64,000 nucleotides of DNA from the NCBI GenBank assembly GCA_963618055.1, contig CAVERI010000007.1, positions 1 through 64,000 on the forward strand, written 5' to 3'. Positions 16,719 to 25,825 of this stretch are shown here, piece by piece. The stretch's first letter is position 1; each line of letters starts with the position of its first letter. Source of the DNA: SFHK01 sp963618055 (lineage in GTDB: Bacteria > Bacillota > Clostridia > Christensenellales > Aristaeellaceae). Under the pieces are notes generated by a model. The model ran no database searches, was not told where the DNA came from, and saw nothing but the letters and a program-made list of their open reading frames with translations. A program made the translations under genes and the position numbers.

Positions 16719-18341
16719 TTACTGAACCGTATGCGCGATATAGGTCAGGTGGTCGCCAAGACGCTCTAAATTGGACACCAGATTGATGAACACGCTGCTC
16801 GACTCCGGATGGCATTCGCCGGTGTTCAGGCGCTCGACGTGGCTGTCAATCAGGCGCTTGCGGAAGGCGTCGATCTGCTCCTCCGTCTGGTCAATCTGCG
16901 GAAGAAGCGCCGTGTCCTTCTCGACAATGAGCCTCTTGGTAAGCGTGTACAAATCCTCGATCTTTTCAACCATCTTTCGAATCTCCTCCTTTACGCTGTC
17001 GGAGAAAACCAGATTCTGATCGATGGTGCGGCGCGTGTACTTGGTCACGTTGTCGGAAATTTCCGCGATACGCATGATGTCGCCAATGTTGCTGTGAATA
17101 TCGGAGATATACTTTTCCTCGGACAGCTTGCTCTGCGCCGACAGGCGAATCAGATAATTCACGATGTTCTGACTCATTTCGTTGGCACGCTCAATCAACT
17201 TATGCGTAGGGCCAATGAGCGTCTGGTCGCGCTCGCAGAAGGAGCGGTAGGACGTGCGGAAGGCATCCATGGACAAATCCGCCAGCAGAACCATTTCCTT
17301 CTCAATCTGCGACAGCGCCAGCGACGGCGACGACAGCATGCGCTCGTCCAGATGGGTTTCCGCCGCCTTTTTCGGTTTCTTGTCCCGGATAAGGAGCTTG
17401 GAAATCTTCACAAACACATCGCAGAACGGCAGGAACAGGATGGTGCACACGGTGTTAAAGAAGGTGTGGAACATGGCAATCTGCGTAGCCGTAGCGGCGA
17501 ACCACCGGCGGAACGTATCCTCCATGAACGACGGCCACACCGTCAGAAGCGTGAAAAAAATGATGGAACCAAATGTATTAAACAGCAGGTGAATCAGGCT
17601 GGCACGACGCGCGTTCGCGCCCGCGCCAAAGGAGGACATGAGCGCCGTAACGCAGGAGCCGATATTCGTGCCTAAAATGATGAATAAAACCTCGTTTCCG
17701 CCGGAGCCAATCTGAAGGCCGGCGACCGACATTGCAATGATAACGGAGGTAGTAACGGAGCTGGACTGCACCAGCGCCGTAAGCAAAATACCGATCAGGA
17801 AAAGAAGAAACGGACTCGTGACAACGGAGAAAATGTCCTGAATGGCGTCTCGATTATCCTTCATAGAGGCCGACATGAGATCAAGGCCAATGAAAATCAA
17901 ACCAAAACCGGCAAGAATGTAGCCAGCCTTTTTCGTATTGTCGTTTTCGCACACCATGCTGAGCATCATGCCCGCGAATACGAGAATTTGAATATACGTC
18001 GTAATGGGAAATGCGCTGAGGGCGGCGATCTGCGCGGTAATCGTTGTACCGATGTTCGCGCCCATGATCATTGCCGTCGCCTGATAAAGATTCATAATGC
18101 CGACATTTACAAAGCCGACAATCAATACCGTGGTTACGCCGGAGCTTTGAATCAGCGCCGTGGCCGCCGTTCCAATACCAACGTTTACAAGGCGCCGGTT
18201 GGCCGTTTTGCCAAACAGCTGTCGGATTCTTCCGGTGGCAAGCTGTTCAATATTCAGCGTCAGCAAATACACGCCGACGAGGAACACGCCCGTTCCCGCA
18301 AGCAGCTTCACGATAAAAAGCAGCATTTCCTCAAGTGACAT
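16719..18341 (-). CDS. Na+/phosphate cotransporter (NptA/PNaS family) with C-terminal PhoU-like domain
   Basis: A 540-residue inner-membrane symporter. The N-terminal ~310 residues contain two inverted Na_Pi_cotrans repeats with the QSSGVTT (near residue 65) and QSSSVTT motifs that line the Na+/Pi path, plus GANIGTT and GTNIGS loops. Residues ~340-540 form a PhoU-like helical domain (EISDNVTKYTRR, NLERLGDHLTYIAHTVQ), usual in bacterial members. It gives the cell a second phosphate route besides Pst. It has a strong promoter at 18489-18517 and a leader of about 140 bases containing a possible short ORF. Confidence 0.93.
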   Translation of the reverse strand: MSLEEMLLFIVKLLAGTGVFLVGVYLLTLNIEQLATGRIRQLFGKTANRRLVNVGIGTAATALIQSSGVTTVLIVGFVNVGIMNLYQATAMIMGANIGTTITAQIAALSAFPITTYIQILVFAGMMLSMVCENDNTKKAGYILAGFGLIFIGLDLMSASMKDNRDAIQDIFSVVTSPFLLFLIGILLTALVQSSSVTTSVIIAMSVAGLQIGSGGNEVLFIILGTNIGSCVTALMSSFGAGANARRASLIHLLFNTFGSIIFFTLLTVWPSFMEDTFRRWFAATATQIAMFHTFFNTVCTILFLPFCDVFVKISKLLIRDKKPKKAAETHLDERMLSSPSLALSQIEKEMVLLADLSMDAFRTSYRSFCERDQTLIGPTHKLIERANEMSQNIVNYLIRLSAQSKLSEEKYISDIHSNIGDIMRIAEISDNVTKYTRRTIDQNLVFSDSVKEEIRKMVEKIEDLYTLTKRLIVEKDTALLPQIDQTEEQIDAFRKRLIDSHVERLNTGECHPESSSVFINLVSNLERLGDHLTYIAHTVQ

Positions 18342-18398
18342 CGCGCATCTTCCTTTCTTATCCCGTCTCTATACCAAACACGTCCCATTGAGACGAGC

Positions 18399-18455
18399 TT
18401 ATTCCCGAAGGAAGCCGCGCGAGATTCTTCGCAAACGCATGCATTCTGCGCTCAT
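18399..18455 (-). CDS. Possible 18-codon leader ORF upstream of the phosphate symporter
   Basis: An ATG at 18455, preceded at 7 bases by GGGGAG, opens an 18-codon frame (MSAECMRLRRISRGFLRE) ending in TAA at 18399, inside the symporter leader. A CGTCTC/GAGACG inverted repeat (18364-18369 with 18390-18395) follows before the main start. The peptide is Arg-rich (5 of 18). It is too short to call on codon pattern; it may be a translated leader that controls the symporter, or chance. Confidence 0.35.
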   Translation of the reverse strand: MSAECMRLRRISRGFLRE

Positions 18456-18488
18456 ACCGAATCTCCCCTATCTTATGTATCTTTATCC

Positions 18489-18517
18489 ATTATACAGGAG
18501 CGCTGTCCATCCGTCAA
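18489..18517 (-). promoter_or_regulatory. SigA-type promoter of the Na+/phosphate symporter
   Basis: Minus-strand TTGACG (18512-18517), 17-base spacer, TATAAT (18489-18494). The -35 box overlaps the stop end of the AI-2E-family gene. The predicted start near 18482 gives a leader of about 140 bases. Confidence 0.85.
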
Positions 18518-19707
18518 CCGTTCTCTTTGTCAAGTTCTTGTTTTTCCCGCGCCCTGCGCTCCTTCACTTCGACCCTGCGCCGAACGCCCTCGCGCGCCAG
18601 CGTATAGACCACGGAGCAGATCGGCACGCCCACGAGCATACCCATCACGCCGAACGCGTCGCCGCCCACCGTTACCGACGCCAGCACCCAGATGCCCGGC
18701 AGGCCCACGGACTTGCCGACCACCTTGGGATAGATCAGGTTGCCCTCCAGCTGCTGAAGCACGATGATGAAAAGAATAAACCCCAGCGCCTTCGGCGGGT
18801 CGACAAACAAAATCAGGAACGCGCCGATGCCCGTACCGATGAACGAACCGAGCAGCGGAATCAGCGCCGTGAAGCCCACTAAAATCGAGGCTGCCGCGGC
18901 ATACGGCATGCGGAAAAGCAGCATGCCGATAAAGCAGAGCACGCCCAGAATCACGGCCTCCGTAAGCTGGCCGGAGATGAAGCTCGAAAACGTATGGTTG
19001 GACAGCCGCAAGATGCCCGTCAGGCGTTCATAGGGCTTATCCGGCAGAATCGCGTACAGGATGCGCTTTCCCTGCGAAATCAGCTTTTCCTTCTGCGCAA
19101 GCAGATAAATCGCGAAAACGAAGGAAAGCAGCACATTATAAATCGAGGAAACGATGGACGTGGTCGCATTCACCGTCATATTGAAAAGCGACGCGCCCAT
19201 ATTGCTCAGGGATTTCGTTATCCGGTCGGCAATCTTCGTAATGTCAATATCAAGCTTCGGAACGTCAATGCCGTGCGCGCCCAGAAAATCGGAGGCCTTC
19301 GCGAACCACGCCTCGGTCTCCCGCACATACTCCGGCATATATTCGGAGATCAGCGCAATCGTGCTTGAAATTTCCGGAATGATGATCAAAAACATGGCCG
19401 AAATCATGCCCAGCACCAGAATTACGCTGAGCACCAGACAAACCGGCCGCTTCGCCCTGCGGCGGAACGCCGAGCCGAGCCGCTTCCCCGCGCGCGCGGC
19501 GAAGCGATCCCACAGCTTTTCAAGCGCCTTCAGAAGCTCGTTCATAATGAACGCCACGCAGAACCCGGCGAGAAACGGAGACAAAATTCCGTACAGCGTG
19601 CCCAGCATCGTCATCAGCACCGGAAAATTCACCAGCGCGAAAATCAAAAGCGCCGTAAATACGATAATCAGCAGAATCTGCCTCGTGTTCTCCTTCGCAA
19701 ATTTCAT
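18514..19707 (-). CDS. AI-2E family (UPF0118) membrane permease
   Basis: A 397-residue membrane protein with about eight hydrophobic segments: an N-terminal pair (residues 10-60), one near 75-100, a large soluble loop near 105-165, and a C-terminal bundle around GLPGIWVLASVTVGGDAFGVMGMLVGVP, the family signature. Members include TqsA and YdbI-type proteins, reported to export AI-2 or act as Na+/H+ antiporters, so the substrate is not predictable. The tail is short and charged. RBS GAGGAG precedes the ATG at 19707. It is monocistronic and divergent from the Hsp70 gene. Confidence 0.9.
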   Translation of the reverse strand: MKFAKENTRQILLIIVFTALLIFALVNFPVLMTMLGTLYGILSPFLAGFCVAFIMNELLKALEKLWDRFAARAGKRLGSAFRRRAKRPVCLVLSVILVLGMISAMFLIIIPEISSTIALISEYMPEYVRETEAWFAKASDFLGAHGIDVPKLDIDITKIADRITKSLSNMGASLFNMTVNATTSIVSSIYNVLLSFVFAIYLLAQKEKLISQGKRILYAILPDKPYERLTGILRLSNHTFSSFISGQLTEAVILGVLCFIGMLLFRMPYAAAASILVGFTALIPLLGSFIGTGIGAFLILFVDPPKALGFILFIIVLQQLEGNLIYPKVVGKSVGLPGIWVLASVTVGGDAFGVMGMLVGVPICSVVYTLAREGVRRRVEVKERRAREKQELDKENG

Positions 19708-19857
19708 ACGCTCGCTCTCCTCGCTTTCCTGAAAAAGTATAGCACAGCATTGTAAAAACCAATCGTCATATGAAATTTCGCGCGGTTCGAAGCAGGCGCA
19801 TGAAATCGTGTCGAAAATGCGAACATAGTAACTTTATTTGGCCGCGTCGCGGATTGA

Positions 19858-19886
19858 TTGCGGACGCGGTTTTTCTGTGCTATACT
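19858..19886 (+). promoter_or_regulatory. SigA-type promoter of the orphan Hsp70 gene
   Basis: TTGCGG (19858-19863), 17-base spacer, TATACT (19881-19886), 30 bases before the chosen ATG. No CIRCE repeat is present, unlike the groES promoter in this window. Confidence 0.75.
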
Positions 19887-19916
19887 ATGAAAAACAGGAA
19901 AGCCGAGGAAATCTCT

Positions 19917-21674
19917 ATGGGATATATGATTGGTATTGACCTTGGAACCACAAACTCCTGCATGGCGTACATCGAAAACGGCGAGTCCGTCATCATACCC
20001 AACGCCAACGGCGCGCGCACTACGCCGTCCGTCGTGGCGATTACCAAGACCGGCGAGCGCATCGTGGGCGAAGCCGCCAAGCGTCAGGCCGCGGCGAACG
20101 CCGGGCGCACGATTCAGTCCATCAAGCGCCGGATGGGCAGCGAGTATCGCGCAAGGATTGACGGCCGTGAGTATTCCCCGCAGGAAATCAGCGCCATGAT
20201 TCTTTCAAAGCTGAAGGCCGACGCGGAAAGCTATCTCGGCGGCTCCGTCACGGACGCGGTAATCACCGTGCCCGCCTATTTCAGCGACGCGCAGCGGCAG
20301 GCCACAAAGGACGCGGGCACAATCGCGGGACTGAACGTTTTGCGCATCGTCAACGAACCGACGGCGGCGGCGCTGGCGTTCGGCATCGACCGTCATGAGA
20401 AGCAGAAGATTCTCGTTTACGATCTCGGCGGCGGCACGTTCGACGTGTCCATCCTCGACATCGATTCCGACGTGGTGGAGGTCGTCGCCACGTCCGGCAA
20501 CAACCATCTGGGCGGCGACGATTTTGATCAATGCGTGGCCGATTACCTGATTGCCGACTTCAAAAAGGACACCCGCATCGACCTGAATCGAGACGCCACC
20601 GCGCTTCAGCGCGTGCGCGAGGCGGCAGAAAAGGCCAAGATCGAGCTTTCCAGCGCAATGCAGACGACGGTCAGCCTGCCCTTCATCGCCGCCGGGAAGG
20701 ACGGCCCGGTGCATCTGGAAAAGACGCTCACGCGTGCGCTGTTCAACCAGCTGACGAGCCATCTTGTGGAGGCCACGCTCGAGCCGATGCGTCAGGCGCT
20801 GACCGACGCGGGGCTGTCCGCTTCCCAGCTTGACAAGGTGCTGCTGGTCGGCGGCTCCACGCGCATCCCGGCCGTACAGGACGCGGTGCGCAAATTCACC
20901 GGCAAGGAGCCCTTCCGCGGCGTGAACCCGGACGAATGCGTCGCCATGGGCGCGGCGCTGCAGGGCGGCGTAATGGCCGGAGACGTGAAGAGCCTGCTTT
21001 TGCTGGATGTTACGCCGCTGTCGCTGGGCGTGGAAACCGTGGGCAACAGCTTCTCCGTCATCATTCCCCGCAACACAACCCTGCCCATTCAGCGCAGCCA
21101 GATTTATACCACTGCTTCCCCGTTCCAGTCGAAGGTGGAAATTCACGTTTTACAGGGCGAGCGCCCGCTGGCCTCGGAGAACAAAATGCTGGGACGCTTT
21201 ATGCTGGACGGACTCAAGCGCGGCTTTTCACAGCCGCAAATCGAGGTTACGTTCTCCATCGACGCCAACGGCATCGTGAACGTATCCGCCCGCGATCAGG
21301 CGACCGGCCGCGCGCAGCAGATTACCATCACCGCCTCCGGCAACCTTTCGCAGGAGGAGATTCGCCGCGCCGTTGAGGATGCGGAGCGCTACGCCGAAGC
21401 GGACAGGAAGAAGCGTGAGGAAACGGAAATAAAAATGCGCGGCGAACAACTGTTGGTTGACGCGGCGCAGATTTCAAAAAAGCTATCTAAGGAAGACAGG
21501 CAGCGCATCGAACCGATGCTGCACGAGCTGAAGGCGGCGCTCAAGGCCGAGAATCTTTCGGAGATTCGCGAAAAGAGCGAACGCCTCAGGCAGGTTCTGG
21601 ACGCAATCGGCTATTCCTTCACCGGCGAAGCCGGGAACGCCGACGACGGCTCCTACGATTCCGAGGTGCGCTGA
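19917..21674 (+). CDS. Hsp70-family chaperone (DnaK-like, orphan)
   Basis: A 585-residue Hsp70 with a full nucleotide-binding domain: phosphate 1 GIDLGTTNSCMAY, PAYFSDAQRQATKDAG, phosphate 2 YDLGGGTFDVSILDI, adenosine motif VLLVGGSTRIPAVQ. The interdomain linker is LLLLDVTPLSLGVE, followed by the beta-sandwich substrate domain and a shortened lid. The tail ends DDGSYDSEVR, without a usual DnaK C-terminus, and is shorter than the ~610-640 typical of DnaK. No grpE, dnaJ or hrcA is adjacent and no CIRCE is present, so this is probably a paralogue besides a main dnaK elsewhere. The stop abuts the convergent aspA stop with no base between. Confidence 0.9.
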   Translation: MGYMIGIDLGTTNSCMAYIENGESVIIPNANGARTTPSVVAITKTGERIVGEAAKRQAAANAGRTIQSIKRRMGSEYRARIDGREYSPQEISAMILSKLKADAESYLGGSVTDAVITVPAYFSDAQRQATKDAGTIAGLNVLRIVNEPTAAALAFGIDRHEKQKILVYDLGGGTFDVSILDIDSDVVEVVATSGNNHLGGDDFDQCVADYLIADFKKDTRIDLNRDATALQRVREAAEKAKIELSSAMQTTVSLPFIAAGKDGPVHLEKTLTRALFNQLTSHLVEATLEPMRQALTDAGLSASQLDKVLLVGGSTRIPAVQDAVRKFTGKEPFRGVNPDECVAMGAALQGGVMAGDVKSLLLLDVTPLSLGVETVGNSFSVIIPRNTTLPIQRSQIYTTASPFQSKVEIHVLQGERPLASENKMLGRFMLDGLKRGFSQPQIEVTFSIDANGIVNVSARDQATGRAQQITITASGNLSQEEIRRAVEDAERYAEADRKKREETEIKMRGEQLLVDAAQISKKLSKEDRQRIEPMLHELKAALKAENLSEIREKSERLRQVLDAIGYSFTGEAGNADDGSYDSEVR

Positions 21675-23060
21675 TCAGCATCCCGTCATACGCACGGGAT
21701 CCAGCGCCTTTTCCACCTGTTCGCCGGTCAGAAGCCCCTTGGAAACAACGAGCTCCCTGACCGGCGTGCCGGTTTTCAGCGCCTCCTGCGCCAGATGACA
21801 CGCGGCGGTATAGCCGATCGTCGGGCACAGCGCGGTCACGATGCCGATGGAGCGCTCCACCTCGGCGCGGCACGCCGTCTCGCTCGCGGTAATCCCCTCC
21901 ACGCAGTTGACCGTCAGCGTTTCTACGGCATGCGCAAACTGCTCGATGCCCTGATTCAGGCTGTCAAAGATCACGGGTTCAAAGGCGTTCAGCTCCAGCT
22001 GTCCCGCCTCCGCCGCCATGCTCACCGTGGCATCAAAGCCGGCCAGACGGAACGCCACCTGCGTGACGACCTCCGGAATCACCGGGTTCACCTTGCCGGG
22101 CATGATGGACGAGCCGTTCTGCCGCGCGGGAAGCACGATTTCGCTCAGACCCGTGCGCGGGCCGGAGGACATCAGCCGCAGATCGTTGCAAATCTTGGAA
22201 AGACTCATGCCCGCGCCCTTGAGCGCGCCGGAAAGCGCCGGATACGCGTCCGCGTTCTGCGTGCCGTCGATCAGATTGTCGCACTGTACAAAGGGAAGGC
22301 CGGTCTGCTCCGCGAGGATTGGCACGACGCGCTCCACAAAGACAGGATCCGCGTTCAGGCGCGTTCCGACGGCGGTTCCGCCCAGATTCAGTATGAGCAT
22401 TTCCTGCCGCGCGCGAACCAGACGGCTCTTTTCGCGCTCCATCACGCGCGCGTAGGCCTGAAATTCCTGTCCAAGGCGCATGGGCACCGCGTCCTGAAGC
22501 TGCGTGCGCCCCATCTTGATCACGCCGTCAAATTCCTCCGCCTTTTTGAGGAAGGCGGCAATCAATCCATCCAGCGCCTTCAAAAGGCCATCCATCAGCA
22601 TATACGCCGTCATGCGTCCGCAGGACGGATACACGTCGTTCGTGGACTGCCCGCGGTTCACGTGATCGTTCGGGTTCACGAGCGTGTAATCGCCCTTCGT
22701 CCCGCCCAGAATTTCAATAGCGCGGTTGGCAATGACCTCGTTCGCGTTCATGTTCGTGGACGTGCCCGCGCCGCCCTGCACGGGGTCGACGATGAACTGA
22801 TCGCGGAAGCGACCATCCAGAATCTCGTCGCACGCCTGCTCAATCGCGCGCGCAACCGGCTCCGAAATCGCGCCCGCCTGACGGTTCGCCTCGGCGCAGG
22901 CCTTTTTCACGTGCGCAAGGCTTTCAATCATCCTCGGGTGAAGCCTGTGCCCCGTGATCGGGAAATTTTCCTGCGCCCGCAGGGAATGTATGCCATAGTA
23001 CGCATCCTCCGGCACGACTCTTGCGCCTACAAGATCTTTCTCCACGCGAGTTCCGGCCAT
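21675..23060 (-). CDS. aspA: Aspartate ammonia-lyase
   Basis: A 461-residue cytosolic lyase of the fumarase/aspartase superfamily, converting aspartate to fumarate and ammonia. Seen: the active-site segment GAGTSTNMNANEV, the HVNRGQSTNDVYPS stretch typical of aspartase, and the flexible SS loop signature GSSIMPGKVNP. Fumarase is the main alternative; PNDHVN..QSTNDVYP favours aspartase. The ATG at 23060 is chosen, with AGGGG 9 bases upstream; an earlier in-frame ATG would begin inside the promoter. It is divergent from a LysR regulator whose promoter overlaps its own. Confidence 0.9.
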   Translation of the reverse strand: MAGTRVEKDLVGARVVPEDAYYGIHSLRAQENFPITGHRLHPRMIESLAHVKKACAEANRQAGAISEPVARAIEQACDEILDGRFRDQFIVDPVQGGAGTSTNMNANEVIANRAIEILGGTKGDYTLVNPNDHVNRGQSTNDVYPSCGRMTAYMLMDGLLKALDGLIAAFLKKAEEFDGVIKMGRTQLQDAVPMRLGQEFQAYARVMEREKSRLVRARQEMLILNLGGTAVGTRLNADPVFVERVVPILAEQTGLPFVQCDNLIDGTQNADAYPALSGALKGAGMSLSKICNDLRLMSSGPRTGLSEIVLPARQNGSSIMPGKVNPVIPEVVTQVAFRLAGFDATVSMAAEAGQLELNAFEPVIFDSLNQGIEQFAHAVETLTVNCVEGITASETACRAEVERSIGIVTALCPTIGYTAACHLAQEALKTGTPVRELVVSKGLLTGEQVEKALDPVRMTGC

Positions 23061-23081
23061 ATCAATCGCCCCTTTTTCCTG

Positions 23082-23119
23082 TTGCCAAACATTATACATG
23101 TGTGCTATAATATTTTCAA
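23082..23119. promoter_or_regulatory. Overlapping divergent promoters of aspA and the LysR gene
   Basis: Plus strand: TTGCCA (23082-23087), 18 bases, TATAAT (23106-23111) for lysR. Minus strand: TTGAAA (23114-23119), 17 bases, TATAAT (23091-23096) for aspA. The two promoters occupy the same 38 bases on opposite strands, so RNA polymerase cannot use both at once. Confidence 0.8.
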
Positions 23120-23142
23120 ATACCAATTTGTAAATCTGTATG

Positions 23143-23158
23143 ATAGGCATATGCCTAT
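23143..23158. promoter_or_regulatory. Perfect 16-bp palindrome before the LysR gene (likely operator)
   Basis: ATAGGCAT/ATGCCTAT is a perfect palindrome that ends against the GAGGTG ribosome site of the LysR gene at 23170. It lies about 25 bases downstream of the predicted lysR start site and 24 bases upstream of the aspA -35 box, a place suited to LysR autoregulation. It could also form a hairpin that masks the ribosome site. Confidence 0.55.
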
Positions 23159-23169
23159 GAGGTGAAGCT

Positions 23170-24108
23170 ATGTTTCACGAAATGCGCTATGTGCTCGCCG
23201 TTTACCGGCACCAGAGCTTTTCCCGGGCGGCCGCGGCGCTGTTTATTTCGCAGCCGTCGCTCAGCCAGATGATTCGCAAGGCGGAGGAGCGTCTGGGAGC
23301 GCCGATTTTCGACCGCGGCACCACGCCCATATCGCTGACCGACGTCGGCCGCGCCTATGTGCATGCCGCGACACAGGTGCTCGATCTGGAGGAAAACCTG
23401 CGCCAGTATGTCAGCGACACCGAAAACTGCCTGACCGGCACACTTTCGCTGGGCGGCACGACGCTTCAAACGTCCTACGTGTTTCCCCCGCTCATCTCCG
23501 CGTTTTCGGCGCAGTTTCCGAACGTGGGAATCGACGTGCAGGAAATGCACACGTCGGCGCTGAAGAAGGCGCTTCGAGACGGCGACATCGACCTTGTGGC
23601 GGACAACGCCCTGTTCGACCCCGCCGTGTTCGAAAGCCGTCCCTATCTCACCGACCGCGTGCTGCTTGCCGTACCCGGTCGGCTGCCGATTGCCGAGGCC
23701 ACCAAGCGCTATCAGCTTTCCCCGTCCGTCATTTCCAATGCAGACGCGCTGGAAAGCGCCGAGTGCGTGCCGCTGTCGATGTTTTCGCAGGAGGATTTTC
23801 TTCTTCTAAAAGAAGGCAACGATACCCGCGACCGCGCGGACGAGTTGTGCCGGCTGGCGGGCTTCAAGCCGAAAATCCGTCTGCTGCTTGATCAGCAAAT
23901 CGCCGCCTTTAACCTTGCCGCCTATGGCATGGGCATTACCTTCGTCAGCGACACGCTGGTGCGCCACGCGCCGCCGGACGAGCGCCTGTGCTTCTACAGC
24001 CTGCCCGCCAAGGAGACGAAGCGCGAAATTCGCTTCTTTTATAAACGCACGCACTTCGTTACCCGCCCCATGCGCGAATTTCTGCGTCTGCTGGGCAGCG
24101 ACGCGTAA
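23170..24108 (+). CDS. LysR-family transcriptional regulator
   Basis: A 312-residue regulator. The N-terminal winged helix (residues 1-60) shows the LTTR pattern: FHEMRYVLAVYRHQSFSRAA, then LFISQPSLSQMIRKAEERLG. A linker helix and a periplasmic-binding-protein-like effector domain (about residues 90-300) follow, with SLGGTTLQTSYVFPP opening the first lobe. It is divergent from aspA across a 109-base region with overlapping promoters and a palindrome, so control of aspartate catabolism is likely. The effector is unknown. Confidence 0.9.
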   Translation: MFHEMRYVLAVYRHQSFSRAAAALFISQPSLSQMIRKAEERLGAPIFDRGTTPISLTDVGRAYVHAATQVLDLEENLRQYVSDTENCLTGTLSLGGTTLQTSYVFPPLISAFSAQFPNVGIDVQEMHTSALKKALRDGDIDLVADNALFDPAVFESRPYLTDRVLLAVPGRLPIAEATKRYQLSPSVISNADALESAECVPLSMFSQEDFLLLKEGNDTRDRADELCRLAGFKPKIRLLLDQQIAAFNLAAYGMGITFVSDTLVRHAPPDERLCFYSLPAKETKREIRFFYKRTHFVTRPMREFLRLLGSDA

Positions 24109-24130
24109 CGGAAACAAAAAGCGGCGTTTG

Positions 24131-24159
24131 TTGTATGCGACGGGTTTTTATGGTATAAT
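24131..24159 (+). promoter_or_regulatory. SigA-type promoter of the murJ-ruvB-queA operon
   Basis: TTGTAT (24131-24136), 17-base spacer, TATAAT (24154-24159). The leader of about 105 bases includes a short GGGAAA...TTTCCC inverted repeat near 24171-24190 and no convincing gene. Confidence 0.75.
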
Positions 24160-24271
24160 TCCAGCATGCGGGAAACGGGCGCAATTTCCCGGTATTCAAA
24201 CCGTCGCTTTTGCGATATACTGAAAAGGAATCTCTGTTTGGAGCGTCGCATTCTGATATAGAGGTGTGGAA

Positions 24272-25807
24272 ATGGCTTCGAAAAGCAATCATCTGATGCG
24301 AACGACGCTGTCGGTGACGCTGGTCATCTTCGCGTCAAAGGCCATCGGCTTCATTCGCGAAATGATCATGGCCTATTATTTCGGCCGCGACTGGATTACG
24401 GATGCGTACAATTCCGCCTACAGCCTGTTTTACCTGCCGGTGCTTCTGTTTTCCTCGTGCGTCACCAGTACACTTGTGCCCATGTATATTCGCCGGGAAA
24501 ACGAGCTTGGCCCGGAGGGCGCGCATCAGTTCGCGAGCAACACGCTGAACCTGTTTGCCCTGCTATCGCTTATAATCAGCCTGCTTATGATGCTGTTCGC
24601 TGAGCCGCTGGTGCGCATCGTCTACCCCGGCTTCTCCGCCGAGGCACACGATCTCACCGTAACCCTCAGCCGCATCATGTTCCCGGCGCTGGCGTTCTTT
24701 GTCGCCGCCATCGTGCTTTCCACCGTGCTGAACGCGCAGGAGCACTATCTGGCCGCGCAGCTGACCGGCCTCCCGCTCAGCTTCGCGCTGATCACCGCCG
24801 CCGTTCTCTTCAGCAGCACCGTCGGCATTCGCGCGCAGGCGTGGGGCATTCTCGCGGCCGGCATTCTGCAAATCGTCATACTGCTGCCCGCGCTCCGACA
24901 GGGCTTCCGCTATTATCCCACGTTCAACCTGCACGATACGCATTTTCGTCACCTGATGGCGCTGGCCGTACCGTCGGTTCTGTCGATGGCCGTCAACGAG
25001 CTGAACCACATGATCGACCGCATGCTCGCCTCGACGCTGAACTCCGGCGACATATCGTCGATGACGTATGCGTTCAAGCTGATCATGTTCATGACGGGCG
25101 TGCTGGTCGTGCCGCTGACGACGATTTCATTTTCGAAAATGTCCAAGCAGGCCGCGAGGAAGGACGCTTCCGCGCTGATTCCGCACGTGCGCAGGAGCAT
25201 CTCGCTGCTCGCCTTCGTCATCCTGCCCATCGTGTGCATCGCGGGCGTGTGCTCCGAGCAGGTGATTCGCCTTGCCTACGGCCGCGGTCGGTTTGACGAG
25301 GAAAGCGTGCGCCTGACCGGACAGGTATTCCTGTTCTACGTCATGGGTGTACCCTTCTACGGCATGCGCGACCTGATGAACCGCGTGTACCATTCCATGG
25401 AAAACACGAAAACGCCGATGATTATCGCCTGCATATCGATGGCGCTGAACATCGTTTTGAACCTGCTTCTGCGCGGTATTATGGGCGTGAACGGTCTCGC
25501 GTTCGCCACGTCCGTCGCGGCGCTGGTCGGCTGTGTGCTGCTTGCCCGCGGCATCACGAAGCGCATCGGCCGCGTATTCAACCGAAAATTCGTGCTGGAG
25601 CTGGTCAAAATCGTGTTCAGCTCCGCGCTCGCGCTGGCTGCGTCGCTGTGCATGTCGCGCCTGCTGCCCGACTGGCGGGGCACGCTGCCGGTCATCGGCT
25701 GGCTGATTCTTGTGACGCTGCCCGGCGCTGTCGTGTACATGCTAAGCTGCCTCGCGCTGAACGTAAAGCAGTGCGGGCGCATTCTTTCCATTCTGAAGCG
25801 AGCCTGA
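24272..25807 (+). CDS. murJ: Lipid II flippase MurJ (MviN)
   Basis: A 511-residue polytopic membrane protein of the MOP superfamily with about 14 hydrophobic segments. The family signature at the N-terminus (SKAIGFIREMIMAYYFG, then TDAYNSAYSLFYLP) and the central LNHMIDRMLASTLNSGDIS segment are present; the conserved arginines of TM1 and the loops fit MurJ. It flips the peptidoglycan precursor lipid II across the membrane. GAGGTG lies 5 bases before the ATG at 24272. A possible GTG two codons earlier falls inside that site. First gene of an operon with ruvB and queA. Confidence 0.93.
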   Translation: MASKSNHLMRTTLSVTLVIFASKAIGFIREMIMAYYFGRDWITDAYNSAYSLFYLPVLLFSSCVTSTLVPMYIRRENELGPEGAHQFASNTLNLFALLSLIISLLMMLFAEPLVRIVYPGFSAEAHDLTVTLSRIMFPALAFFVAAIVLSTVLNAQEHYLAAQLTGLPLSFALITAAVLFSSTVGIRAQAWGILAAGILQIVILLPALRQGFRYYPTFNLHDTHFRHLMALAVPSVLSMAVNELNHMIDRMLASTLNSGDISSMTYAFKLIMFMTGVLVVPLTTISFSKMSKQAARKDASALIPHVRRSISLLAFVILPIVCIAGVCSEQVIRLAYGRGRFDEESVRLTGQVFLFYVMGVPFYGMRDLMNRVYHSMENTKTPMIIACISMALNIVLNLLLRGIMGVNGLAFATSVAALVGCVLLARGITKRIGRVFNRKFVLELVKIVFSSALALAASLCMSRLLPDWRGTLPVIGWLILVTLPGAVVYMLSCLALNVKQCGRILSILKRA

Positions 25808-25825
25808 CGGGAGGACATACAAATC

